Source: Limonium bicolor
Lineage: Eukaryota; Streptophyta; Magnoliopsida; Caryophyllales; Plumbaginaceae
DNA: 64,000 bases
Direction: 5' to 3'
NCBI GenBank assembly: GCA_023374045.1
Contig: CM041776.1
Location: forward strand, 141,425,296-141,489,295
This document shows positions 47,575-59,561 of the stretch, piece after piece (the first letter of the stretch is position 1; each line of letters opens with the position of its first letter). Made by a program: the position numbers and the translations under genes. A model generated the notes under the pieces. The model saw only the letters and a program-made list of their open reading frames with translations. It searched no databases and was not told the origin of the DNA.

Positions 47575-48767
47575 ACTGTTTTTACTTTCCTGGTACCCAA
47601 GAAGCTAAATGGTCGAGAGTGAGACCAGTTTGCTACGCTTAGTAGCTAGAGTTAACTCAGTTATTGTAATGAGTTGTATACGGGCTTGTAGCCTTTGAAC
47701 TGCCGGTGTACTGAGCGGTACACCCTTATGTATTTTGGAAAGCGTGTAGACTTGGGAGATATGGGTAGGAGGTTAGACTCTCGATAAGCATGTATAGACT
47801 TATAAGGAATGTTGCAGCTTGGGATTGTACTTTAGAAAACTCGGTATATTGTATTGTAAGTATGGAGTATTGTATTGCTTGGAGAATTGTGTATACTCGG
47901 TTTCGAATTGAAGTGTGTATTGTATTAATGTACTCGGTATTCCGGTCCATCAGACCGATGCTGTAGTGGAAGTAGGCCTTGTTAGTCACGTGGGTGGCTA
48001 ACGGCATTGTATCACCCGCCGAGGTGTATGGATTATCCGCGGCGTAAGTATGGAAGTATGAGGAGACTAGACGGTAATGACGAGATTAGCGGTAGGGGTG
48101 TTACACCTATCTAGCTCACCAACTCTCTAGCACTTACTCACACTCCTAAGTCTGATCCACACTTGCCTAGATTATCTCTATCTTTTCTCTCGTACAGGCT
48201 TACTTACATATGGAATAAATGCAAGTATATATACGTGGTTGTTAGGATGTAACTACCGTCCTATTAATCCCTAGACTTCTAGGAGTCGACTACAACTTCG
48301 ATTATTCACATAATAGCCACACTAGACTTGCAGAGTTTCTTCAACTTGATCTAGAGGCTTAAACCACGTGTCGCCTCATGGTTGGTCAAGTTGGCGGCAG
48401 CCCTCTTGATAGGTCGATCACCACTTGTGTGCCTCACTTGCCTGATTCTGTTTGGCTCATTAAATGCTCATAAATGCCCTCTTCTGAATTCATTACGGCT
48501 ATGTAATGATGTTCATTTATAGCTTTGTTATCTTGTGCATTAATGAACTTATCCTTTTGCCGTGAGCTTGTCGTGAACAAGTTGCCTAAGTGGATGTATG
48601 TGTTTTATCTGAATGTGTAAATCCCTTGCAGTCTTCTGTCTTTGATTTTCATCTTTAAGCATGAGAGATATCTTCGTGCGGTGTCTGACTGGTTGTCTGT
48701 GCTAGAAGTTCTACAGAGCTCTCGCAGACAGGTGCCCGACTGGTTGGGCACATGTCGTGGATTGAGC

Positions 48768-48840
48768 GTGCTTGCAACCTTGCGTGCTAAGCCACTCATG
48801 ACCTAAGTGCACTTGCAACCTTACGTGCTAAGCCACTTAT
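48768..48840. repeat. Direct repeat of ~39 bp, two units
   Basis: CTTGCAACCTT(G/A)CGTGCTAAG recurs with 39-40 bp offset (48770 and 48811). It lies in the presumed copia 3' LTR. Confidence 0.6.
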
Positions 48841-48935
48841 TCACTTGCCTATCTGAATCATGAATCTTCACAAACACATTAGATAGACAATACAATGTTT
48901 GCTATCATCAAAACTGAAGGATCTTGTCTTAAAAA

Positions 48936-48948
48936 TTTTCCCCTTTTT
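48936..48948 (-). promoter_or_regulatory. Polypurine tract of the copia-like fragment
   Basis: Minus strand AAAAAGGGGAAAA after CCATCATC. It marks the probable junction between interior and 3' LTR; the exact LTR start is not certain. Confidence 0.5.
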
Positions 48949-49357
48949 GATGATGGCAACCTATACACTTATATGTAGTTGGCAATTCAAAAATTGAGAG
49001 ATTCCCCTTGAGAGGGATTCCCCCTGAGTATGTTAACAGCTTTAAGAATGAAAAACTTTAACAAATGATAGCAATAAGTGATAGCTTTTATGTTATACTA
49101 TGACCAAAGTAGATAATGTTTTCATTCAGATGATACATAATACAAGGACGACAGACATAGTACTTTTTCTTTCCCCCTTTGCCATACAGCAAAATAGGGA
49201 GCAACTACATGACGTAAGATGTTGTAAAGGCCATGACATTCCATAGAGTAGAAACTAAATAACATGATCAAGATAATCTAGATGGAGTGACGGGTTTGGC
49301 ATCCCATTCATAATCTTCTGGGCCAAATGGTTCATCCTCCGAGAAAGAAGCTTTGAT

Positions 49358-49714
49358 CTAAGATGGTCTTTTGGTAGGATTGATCAATGGTGATTCAGTT
49401 GTGGTGGAAAGGTCGGACTCATCAGAATCTATTGTGAACTCCATGCAGTGTGGTGAACGTGTATGTGATAGAGTGACACTTGAGGTGATAGACCAAGCTG
49501 CAAGGGAGTCGGAGTCTGGTTGAACATAGCTTTGGGCGACGTATTTCTTTGGATGTTTAGTGGCCATAAACTTACGAATTGTGGAGTGAATGGTTTGCTC
49601 ATTCGAGCTAGATGAGCTTTGTGGTGTTTGAGCCATTTCGTGAGATGTGAAGGACTGAGTGTATGAGTGGCAGACAGAGTGAGCAAGTTTTATAGACACT
49701 TTGGATATGCTCAA
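49358..49714 (-). CDS. Hypothetical 118-codon frame in the copia-like fragment
   Basis: Serine/threonine-rich frame with a more likely internal start at MAQTPQSSSSS (about residue 27). It has no recognised domain. It lies downstream of the env-like relic on the same strand, so it might be a remnant of an extra 3' frame of the element. It may also be non-coding. Confidence 0.25.
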   Translation of the reverse strand: MSISKVSIKLAHSVCHSYTQSFTSHEMAQTPQSSSSSNEQTIHSTIRKFMATKHPKKYVAQSYVQPDSDSLAAWSITSSVTLSHTRSPHCMEFTIDSDESDLSTTTESPLINPTKRPS

Positions 49715-50176
49715 CGACTGATCGGTGAGTGGTAATAAATGAGGTGCTATGCCTTATGGGCTATGTTTGTAGGCTTTTTAGGTGTCAAGGTCCGAGATTG
49801 GATTAGTGGAATGGATGGGACTAAATACCTCAAATCATTTTTGCAATTTTTAATCAAGGAAGAACCAGCCAATACAATAAATTATTTCGTACCCATCATA
49901 AGCATTCAAGTTGACAAGAACCAGTTGCATTTTCATTGATATCAAAAAGTTACTTTGAAACAGATAGTCAAATGCAAATAAAACATTTGATGGAAAAGAA
50001 AAATCTAATCCTAAGTAACTCTCACGGTTTCACTCGTGTATTTAAGAGACAATGAACTCTCAGGCTATGTGCGAGTCTATAAAATCTATTGCTCCTTGAA
50101 CCATGTTATGAACACTTGTTTTAGAGGAGACAGCCTGCACAGTTGTGAGAGTAACTCTCACACGTTGAAGAACATC

Positions 50177-51750
50177 TCAAGTTGAAGTATCCAGACTGGT
50201 CCCCAACCTGTCGTGGACCGGTGAGAGACTTCTCTTTCTCTTGAGTCCTGAAGCTCTTGCTGTTGGTCGAGGTTCTAACGTTGCATCTTCGCTCTTTGTG
50301 GGCTTCTGGATAGCCACAAGCTTATCTCCTCGAGTCTTGATTCCCATTTTGGAAAGCATCTCAAAACAGATGCAGTCCTGATTGGTCCGTGCGCACTCGT
50401 GGAACCTGTCGGTGTCCACTCCAAAGTCTTTTAGTGCCGCGGTGATCACTCCCCCGTGTACTAGCCCTTGGTTGACATGTCGGATTTCATCAAGTGTGAG
50501 GAGAATGATGGCTGGGAGGTCAATCTTCTCCTTGGTCTTGAGGGCGTACAGAAGTCTTACGTCTCTTGCACTCACTATGTGGGTTCGTTGATTCCTTGGG
50601 GTTATATTATGGGTGATCATATTGTACAGGACTCTGTCGGAGATGGACATGTCCACAGCATGAAAATTTTTCATTGCTGCTCCTTTGTTGAGCATATTCA
50701 CTATTTTCCCACCTTGGTGTCCTAGGTCATTCCACGTTGTCTCCTTGGAAATGACCAGCACTTCTGGCTTATCCAGGACATCGTTATGTTGATGTGGATG
50801 CCTTGAACTGTGGAGAAGAGGTAGTCATCGTCTTCGTCTCTTTGAAGAGGTCCTAGCTGTCTTATGTGTTCTTTAAGCAGCTCTATGTAGACAGAGATAG
50901 GCTTTTGGAAGAAGTCTACCCATCCTTGGAACTCTAATAGCTCGACGATCTCTCCCAGGCCCATTTTTTCCATCCACTCTATGTCCAACGTCTTGGGTAA
51001 GACGGGACAAGATCGGTCGTTGACATTCTAAGCCTTGATTAAGGTTGGCTCAAGCTCCTTGAGTTTCTTGAGGCGCTTTAGAGGTTGAGGGGATTGAGAC
51101 TTGGCAACTGATTTTTCAGCGTGAACAAGCTCCTCAACCTCTTGAATACTAGGAGAAGCGCCCATCTTTGTTTTGCCCTTCGCCTTCATCAAATGCGCAC
51201 GCTCCTCGAATGTGTGCATGAAAGGAGATAGCGATTCTGTGTCGGTATCCCTATCCTTGTGTTGTCGTTGTGGTGTTGGGGACCTGTCGATGACTGGTTC
51301 CCTAAAGGCGGCGATAAGGTTTGGCTCTTCTTCCGAGTCAGGCGCCGTTGCACCTTCCTCTTGGCCTATTTCTTCTACGGAGGCGTCTTTTTGTGATGGC
51401 TCGTCACTTTGAACCTCCTCTTCCTCCAGTGATTGAACCACTTCCTTGATGACAGCTGAATGAGAGGCTTCCTCTTCCTCAGTGAAGTGTAACTGACGTG
51501 TTGTTCTTTCCGGTGTCGAGTGCGATTTTGGTGGAGCTTTTTTTTTTAACGCGCCTAGATGCGCGAGTTACACGACTGGTTGTGGTGGTTGAATGACTTT
51601 TAGATTTTGGTTGTTTGGTTTTGGATTGTTTTGTGGTGATTTTGGAGGTTTTAGGTGAAGGGGCAGGAGAAGACATTTCTGGTTTATCCGTGGGAGTAAG
51701 ATTAGGAATGATAGTGGGTTTGAAGGTGCCGGATTTGATGAGGTAGTAGG
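50177..51750 (-). pseudogene. env-like / putative plant transposon protein, broken
   Basis: Pieces in order on the minus strand: a lysine- and serine-rich N-terminal part (from 51676 or further upstream, open to the E insertion; stop at 51479), an acidic segment (51441-51028), a piece with GWVDFFQKPISVYIELLKE (50988-50722), and a C-terminal piece (50761-50177) with LYNMITHNITPRN and IDLPAIILLTLDEI. The last two blocks follow the pattern of the env-like / putative plant transposon protein domain seen in SIRE and related elements (lvkEFy; LLPR; INLP.li). At least two frame shifts (between 51479 and 51441, and near 50790) and one in-frame stop (about 51028) inactivate it. A lysine/arginine-rich tail with KRKRS near the C-terminus resembles a nuclear signal. 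Function of the family is unknown; a viral-type envelope role is not proven. Confidence 0.65.
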
Positions 51751-54356
51751 TGAAATACCCCTAACCATTTAATAATTAAATAATAGGAAATAAATATTAT
51801 TTGGGGGATTATGAAACCCTAAGAAAGCACATAAACACTTAGGCATTAAAAACGCACCTAAACTCCTTAAGGTAAAAAACGGGCGTTAACCCGGACCTTA
51901 AGCTAACCAAGTTATATAAGCTATAAACTCATACCGAGTCAATCAAGGATCATTATATGACCCTTAAAACATAGACCTCATCTAAAACTGAGTAAAAATG
52001 CAAAAGGCCCGGGAGAGTCAACACACCTCCCTTATGGCCCGAAAAGTCCCAGAAACACCCGGAAATACTTTATAAGATGAAATACGTCATTACACTTCAT
52101 TCCAAATGCACCATAACACTTTATTAAACATATAAGATGAAGTCCGCATGCCAAATTCTCAGTTAAACGCAAAGTGCTCGGAGGAACCCGTTGGGGGCCC
52201 CATAAACCCCGGGGAATGCCCCGGAGAAGTGCCGAAGTGGCACGAACTCCTATATAATTCAGTCTTAGAGTTCCTATCATCATTATTAATCATTCTAAAG
52301 AGAATTCTTGAGCTACTTTTTAAAAAATACACAAAGTGCTCGGGAGAAATTCTTAACGCTTCTGTTTTGCCCCGGGAGTGTCCCGGTAGCCCGGGAATTG
52401 TGTCATGAGTTGATATAACCCCATATAATCAATGTGACACCTTAAAATATCATTATTGATCATAAATAATGTTTATAAACACTTGGAACTCGTTGCTACA
52501 ACTTGGTTACCAAAATATCCTTAAAGCACAAAAACACACTTTCGGGTGCCGTAAAAACGCGTTCTACGCTAATACCTTGAAGTTTTTGTGGAGCCACGAG
52601 TTGGGAATCTTAAGTGGGGATGAATTGACCATCTAAATCAATCAAATCCAGTGCTAAACTCATAGCGCAAGTAGGACCGAAATTGTGGTCAAAAAGTACT
52701 ATAAATTCAGCATTTTACCTTAGAAACTTTCATCTTTTACCTTGGTATAAATGTACCAAATAAATGTTGTGACCTATAACATATTACAGTATGATCTTAG
52801 TGTAATATAATGTGACAAAGACCAAGTTAAAAATCAATTCCACATGGGCAGACAAGGGGCTGTTTTTTTAACATGTTTGACATGCTTTTAGCTTAATAAA
52901 AGTCATGGGAATATAATGACTCATCTTCCCACATGCCATGTGACATTATGTCAAAAGAATCTAAGTCCAAGGGGCCTCTCATTGCCGAAAACCTACAGGA
53001 AAATAACAAGAAGATTAGCTTTGTAAAGTCATGGAAATTAAATACATAAAGCTAAATCCTAGATCTACTTTAGTCACATGTGGACATTAGTCTAATACAT
53101 GTCAAAGAATCAACTTGTTCCCTAGCCAAGGCTGCCAAAAATAAGCAAGGGAAAAAGAGTTTGATTGCCTTATAAAAATCAAAGAAAGACGTCTACCTAA
53201 TTTAGCTTAGTTCATTGTCTTCAATAAACAAAATCAAATGACTACCTACAGCTCCCTTTGCCGTAAACCTACAAGAAAACAAGACAAGATTATCATCGGA
53301 TTCAAATTACAAAATTTAAAAGAAACAAGCTACCTACCTTTGCCTTGTCATCTTATTCTCAAGAGACACACGAAGTCTTCTTTTCTCTTCTCCATGTGGC
53401 CGAAAGTTTGCTTGATTCAGAGGCTTTATGGAGCCAAGAATCAAATCAAATAAACTAAGGAAAAACCTACCTAGCATGCCTAACTTTGACATTATTGTGT
53501 CAAAAGAGAAATTCCCTTCATTTCCTTTCTCTTAATTCCATACGTGAGCTAGCATTCCCTCACTCCTCACTTGACCGATTTTGGTAAGTCTCTCTCTTCT
53601 CTTTCTTTCTTTCTTTGTTAACTTCTTCTTGTGAGCTTCAAGCTCCATTAATGGAGATTTAACCTTAAACTCCATTTTTGTGTTAAATTCTAGCAACTTC
53701 CAACAAATCTTGAAGCAACAATCATCCTAGCAACCTTGCAAGATTTCACCAAGCATTAGTACTCCAAGGAGTTGTCTTGATTCAACAACAACTCAAGGAA
53801 AAAACAAGATCAAGTTAAGGTATATTTTCATGTTTGAAAATCCTAGTAAATACCTAAGCTCATGTCCGAAAATTCAAGCTTCTAAATCAATGTTCTCTTC
53901 ATCATTTCATGAAGGAAACTTGGATCTCCAATCATCCTAAGGTGTACCGAAAATTCCTTGACAAATACCTAAGGTAAACTCTTATAAACTACTCCAAATC
54001 TTACTTATAAATCCTTGTTTGAAGTCTAACACTTGGATCTCTTAATTCTATATATGGAGGCCGAAAATTTTACAACAATATAGCATTGGAGGAGCTTGGA
54101 ATTCAAGGGGAAATCAAGTACAAGAATCACCTTGATTTAAGGAGTAAGTTTCTATAATTAAATCTATTAAGTTTAAGTTTGATTTAAGCTTAAAACTTTA
54201 GTACAAATTTATGTACAAACCCTTCATTAAATAGAAACCGAAAAAATATAGGCTATATTATCAAGAAAATAACTTATAACATACAAGGTAAGATTATTAC
54301 CTTAAGGTATAAATTTTGTGTCACAAAATTTAATTATGATGCATATATATTAAGGC
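51751..54356 (+). mobile_element. E LTR, left part
   Basis: Starts TGAAATACCCCTAACC inside the env-like pseudogene (preceding five bases GTAGG). It contains a CT-rich leader near 53570-53620 and several AAG|GTAA sites, as in A. It is split by A5 (target duplication AAGGC at 54352-54356) and resumes at 58478. Confidence 0.75.
52000..52395 (+). repeat. G+C-rich palindromic units in the E LTR
   Basis: Three islands with CCCGGG-type inverted repeats: GGCCCGGG...GGCCCG (52004-52045), CCCCGGGG-AATG-CCCCGG with GTGCTCGG (52170-52240), and CCCCGGGAGTGTCCCGG with GTGCTCGGG (52335-52393). They stand out in an A+T-rich LTR at the place where A has its hairpin units reversed in order. Confidence 0.5.
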
Positions 54357-57300
54357 TGAAATACCCCAAACTTAGATATGGTGTTTAAGTGATAAGCTAA
54401 GATATAAGAAGGCTAAATAATGCCTTAGAAACATTAAGAAACTATTTTAATCAAAGAAAACATAAGGAAACACCAAAAGAGCAGTTTAAGCAAAAACGTG
54501 CTCTAAGCTTGGAGAGACTTGGGTGAGCACCCAAATATCATTCTTAAACCTTAGTAATATCCTAATGGTCATTTTAAACCAATTACCAAAGAAAACCAAG
54601 GTTGAAAACAAGTTAAAACACAAAATGTGCTTTAAGGAGTCTTAAAGCACATTTTTGAAAAATTGTCTTGTAAATGGGTTTTGAGTGGCTAAATGTCCAT
54701 CATTACTCTTTAATTAACATGTGTACTAATTAGTATCACATTAGGAAGTCTAAATCAATGGGAAATCGAAAATTTCACAATTATGTGCCTTGTTTAGTGA
54801 ATAGTAACCAAATAGTGCTAGTTTAAGACATTAGTCAAAGTAAGTCAATTAAATGGTCAACAAAGACCACAATACACCTTATTTGACCAAGGGGGCTGGT
54901 TTTTAAGTGTGACTCACCACACTTATCTAGCTAATTAAAGAATAAAGCAAAAGTAAGTAAATTCACTATTCACCTTTAACATAAATATCTCACCTTAGTA
55001 GACCTCTCTCCTCACTTCTTCATTCTCCTCTCTCACCACCGATTTCTCTTGCTTTCTCTCTTCTCCATTGACGTGAAGAACAGCCCCCATGTAAGTTCCA
55101 TCTTCCTTTGATTACTACTTACTCAGTTTAGCTCCAAAACCTAAACGAATTACATATTCTTCTTAGTTAGCTCAAGCTCTTCCTTTCTACCTTTCCAAAA
55201 CTTCAAGAGCTCTATTTTGGTTCCAAGCCAAACCGCCATATAAGGAGGAAATTCAAGTTTAGAGAGTTCATTGGCTTCTTCATTCTCTTAAGGTAAAGAA
55301 TATGTAAGAAAAATCAAGTTTCCACCATTCCTTCACATAACCGAAAATCTATACTCATGGGGCTCCATTTTTATGCCTTGCTCTAGCTTGTTTCCTATTC
55401 TCCAAGGGCAAGAGGAGGTCCTTCTTGATTCATATCCAAGCTTGTCTTGAGAAACCAAGGTAAAACAATCAATTTAATACCTTAAAACACATTTTTAACC
55501 TAGGTTTTATTCCTTAAGGTTAGTGTGTTGTTTAGTACTTATTGGAGACATTGAATATTGGTTAGAACATTGGCAAGGAGAGTTTGATTTGGTGACCGAG
55601 ATTGAGCAAGGAAAAACCTAAGGAAGAAAGTTTGTGAAGCTTGAAAAAGAGCAAGATAAATGTCTTACCTTAAGGTGTTTAATCCTTTAAGGGATGGGAT
55701 TTAGATATATGATAAGTCTAGCTTGGAGTTTACATTAGAAAAGGGCTATAAAAACCTAGGAGAAACAATGATTATATTTGAGAACTTGTGATTAAAGAGC
55801 AAATGGGAAATGAGATAGTTAGATAATTCAAGGTGAATTATAAGAACACTTATATTGCAATGGGAGCCATGTTGTGTGTATTTGCAGGTCAAAGGCAATA
55901 TATATTGTGGAAATTCAATGCTTAATATTTATGCATTGAAGGGCCTAAGTGCCAAGCAATTTAAGTTTATGCACTATATTGTGATGTAGTGTAGTTTGGG
56001 TGTATATTGTGTGTTAAGATGGTGTAATGAGAATTTGAGTGTTTATGGTGTGGAAGTGGTGAAAAATTAAGTGCTTGGGTGTAGGAATATACTAGGTAAG
56101 CCATGTCGAAATTTGGTGGAGAAACAAAGTGTTTAAGATGTTTTAAGGAGATTTTAGGGATAAGGATGTTCTAGTAAACCTAAAGGGTTGTTTTAGTGAA
56201 AATGAATAAACTATGGAGTTCTTGTGCACTAGGATGATCTAGGGTTGTTTAGGCGGAACTAAGGGTTACCATGGTGAGTTTAAGGCACCAATACCAAGAT
56301 TAAGGAAGTTAGAAAACTTGTGCACAGTTCAAAGGAAAACTAGGGTATAATGACTTGTAAACATGCACTAGCTTATGTAGCTCTAGGAAGGTTGAGAAAA
56401 AGGATTAAGTGTGAGCAATGATGCATAAGGAGTAGTTATGTGGTAAGTAGGAAGACACCTTGGTTAGAGGAAGTCCTAGGTGAAAACACAAGTTGGAAGT
56501 ATAAGGAACTAAGCTCTAAGTGTTAAGGATTTAGCAAGAATTTAAGTAAAAGTTTAAGGAGGTTGTTGGATGATTTAGGGAGGTGTTAAGGTGTTTAAAT
56601 GATGTTAAAACATGTGGGAAAACATGAGGAATGATTAGGAAAAAAATTGGGGTGAAATTGGAGTCCTAAAAGAGGAGGAAAACACTTTAGAAATTAAGTT
56701 CTGTAGTGGACCGCCCCTAGGGACCGCCCCTGTGGGGAGGTCCAGTAGTCTGCTGCCGTCGTGGGACTTTCTGATGTGGACCGCCCCTGGGGACTGCCCC
56801 AGTGGGGCGGCCCGGACCAGAAAAAAAATTTAAAATTTAAGGAGGATAAGGGGTCATTAGTAGTAAGCTATTAGGAGGGCAATGGGGATTGGATAAGTAA
56901 GTATATGACGACTTAAAGGATTAAGTTAAGTAAAGGATTTTTAAGTGTTTAAGGTTAAGTTCTAAGAACTTAGTAAGCACTAATTGGGAATGAAGGAGAT
57001 TGTTAGGTATTGATGTTATTGGATTGTCTATGACATGTTTAGTGGGTAAAATAGCTACTAAGTGGGTGAACAAATGTATGAGACAATAAGAAACAATGCA
57101 CTTAAACGTTTTAAGATAAAACCACAAGGACATAGTAAATGACAAGGGGTAAATGTTAGTGTTTAGAAAGGTTAAGTAAGTGAATAACGTTAAGTTAAGC
57201 TAAATAATAACCTAAAACTGAATGAATGTTTTAGGACTTGTGAATTGGGACTTGGAAGGAGATAAACCCAACGGTCGCCGACGGTTAACGGTACAGTCTT

Positions 57301-58472
57301 TCTTGTGACCTGCTTGCTAACGAGGTGTCCCTCGACTTGTGTGCTACCTATTTGTTTGATATGACTAAGACAAGATAAAGCATGCAACTGAATATTAATG
57401 TTCACGTTGTGTATGTGATTTCTTTACACTAACCCACGAGGTTTAAGGATAGCTGCTAACTAAGCTTTATACTTATTGAGTTAAGGAGAGGATTTGTACA
57501 TTGGTGAACGTTGGTTAATACCCGTCAAGGTTTAACTAACACATGATATCTAAGGCTTTCACTAACCTTAACTTGGGGTGGGAGTGAGGAATCCGAAATG
57601 GTACCGGCACATGTGTATTGGGGGAGGTCGGCATCTGAATCAGATCCGACTTCCAAATAAGACTTGTCATTAGACTCGTCGCCTAGGGTCAACAAACCGA
57701 CCCGACCACCCGGACTACTGTTTGAGGTGGGCGGCACATTAAGGATGGCGTGGGGGGATCAAGCCTACATCCCCAACATATTAAGAAAGGTTGCTTATTG
57801 CTGGATAGTGCACTGCTACCGGCTAGGGTTAACCAAGCCCTACAAAAATAAGCAACCAATTAAGGGCTAACCAATCTAATAGTGGAAGGGTTGGCAATTA
57901 TAAGGTTAAGGAGATTGTGGATCTAAGGAGTTAAGAACTAACTGATTGTTAAGGGAACGCATGAGTCGTTCATTTGCATATGAGCTATTTATGTTCATTA
58001 TGGTTTGTTAATTTATTGCGTTTCATTTTATGATTGTGGTGCTAAACAACTTCCATGCTATCGACAATTAGTCGTCGTAGCCCCGTTAGCTTGGGGGCCA
58101 CGAGAGGGTCGTACTAGCATTCGTGCTGACCCCCTTTGGGGGCTGTTTTTACACTTGCAGGTAAGCGGCCGATGAAGTCACACCACTAGAGTAGGAGCGG
58201 GTAGCCCTAGGTGGGACTTTATTCTGAGTACGGGTAGCGCCTGTGCACCCGTCTTTTGATAGTTGAACTTGAGAAATGTTATGTGGTTTTGAAGATACTT
58301 AAAACTCGGTTGGTGTATGTATTTTGGATATACGGTTGTAAATATTAAAGAAGCGGTATTTCTTGTTGATTAGACCGTGGCAAGGTCCTGGCATTAGTTT
58401 ATTTCCGCTGCGACATTTATATATTACTGTTAAGTTGCGATAACCACGAATGGCTTAAGATGGGGTGTTACA
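54357..58472 (+). mobile_element. A5: solo LTR, TSD AAGGC (4.12 kb)
   Basis: Starts TGAAATACCCCAAACTTAG, ends GATGGGGTGTTACA. AAGGC is at 54352-54356 and 58473-58477, and E reads through. It has the promoter (AACATAAATATCTC near 54980), leader, splice-like sites (55293, 55887), a 2-unit minisatellite and the terminal double stem-loop (58116-58143). Confidence 0.93.
56708..56815 (+). repeat. Hairpin minisatellite, 2 units of ~70 bp (A5)
   Basis: GGACCGCCCC...GGGG(A/C)GG(T/C)CC in each unit, at 56708 and 56778. Where other A copies pair GACC with GGTC through GACCC, this copy uses GCCCC/GGGGC, so both arms changed. Confidence 0.75.
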
Positions 58473-58477
58473 AAGGC

Positions 58478-59561
58478 CGAATTTTCTATGAGTTAAATAT
58501 TTAATTTTGAGCTTATAATCATCCTAAGTCATTAACATAATTTTTAGAAGTGTTATATGGTTTATATACATTTATATATACTTATTATAAGTTATAAATC
58601 AAGTTTTAAAACCATATGGTAAGATATTATTAAACCCGAGAATAAAATGTTCCATTTGATGAATTTTGAAGAATATAAGTATATTAACTTATATTATAAA
58701 TTTTGGGTATATTAAAAATAGCTACAAGTATTCAAATTGCTAGTTTATTAAATTATGTGGCTAAATTGTAAATTTTGAAAAGTATAGAGTACTAAATATA
58801 AATGCCGAGAGTTAAAGGTTTATTTGGCATAATTATGATATAATATAAGGTAGGAATTAATATTATGAATTTTGGTTAAATTAAACAAGTGTTCAAGTGT
58901 TAAAATAACATTTTATAAAGTTTTGGGGCTATTTTGTAATTTCTGAAAAATATGGAGTAAAACCAAATTACATATGATATTGTAGGTATATTAAAGTATT
59001 AATTATGAAATTAGGCATTAGTCAAAGTGTTGACCAAAAACTTTGGGTTAAAATTATTTATGACATAAAATATTAACTTTATAAAAGTTTTGGGATGAAT
59101 ATGTAATTTATAAAAACTTATATGTAAAACCGAGATTAATATAAGTCTAAATATAATTTGTGGAATTATGTGGGTCATTTCGGTATTTAAGGAAATTAAA
59201 TATTAAAACTATAGTTTATAAGTTAATATGTAACTTATATAAAGTTTTGGGGTAAAATTGTAAATATAGGAAAATTATATGTTAAGACCGAAAGTTTATG
59301 TGGTCATTTAGTAATTTACAAAAGTTAATGTGTTCAATATATAATTACCGAATTTATAAGGTTGGTTTTGTAATTTAATAAAGAAAGGAATTAAAACTAA
59401 GTAATATAATATATTATGGAGTATAATGTGAAGTTATAAAATGATTGTGGTTATAATAAAAATAACCAAATTATTAATATATAGAATAAGTGAAAACAAT
59501 TATGAGTATATAATTAATGAGATGAAGATATACCATAAAATGGAAATTCATTATCACATGT
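58478..59561 (+). mobile_element. E LTR, right part with degenerate ~160-bp repeats
   Basis: Very A+T-rich. The phrase TTTTGGGG...TTGTAA.....GAAAA...TATG.....ACCGA recurs near 58745, 58919, 59080 and 59235. E's own 3' end is not reached before C3 starts at 59562. Confidence 0.6.

Larger units (their letters stand above)
44059..48105 (+). mobile_element. D: solo LTR related to A, TSD CCTAT (4.05 kb)
   Basis: Starts TGAAATATCTCGAAC and ends TAGGGGTGTTACA. CCTAT stands at 44054-44058 and again at 48106-48110. It shares A's layout (CT-rich leader near 44760-44870, ~73-bp hairpin units, terminal stem-loops) but little overall sequence, so it is a separate family or old subfamily. Confidence 0.88.
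48111..51750 (-). mobile_element. SIRE/Maximus-like Ty1-copia fragment (3' part)
   Basis: Minus-strand order: env-like pseudogene (51750-50177), a spacer with a 118-codon frame, then GTTGCCATCATCAAAAAGGGG at about 48960-48940 followed by a region that could be the start of a 3' LTR. That phrase is typical of the end of plant copia elements. The pol part would lie to the right but is replaced by the E insertion at 51751. The D LTR interrupts the left side. Confidence 0.55.

Noticed and set aside
50382..50725. Plus-strand frames opposite the env-like relic
   Set aside because: Shadows of the minus-strand coding relic.
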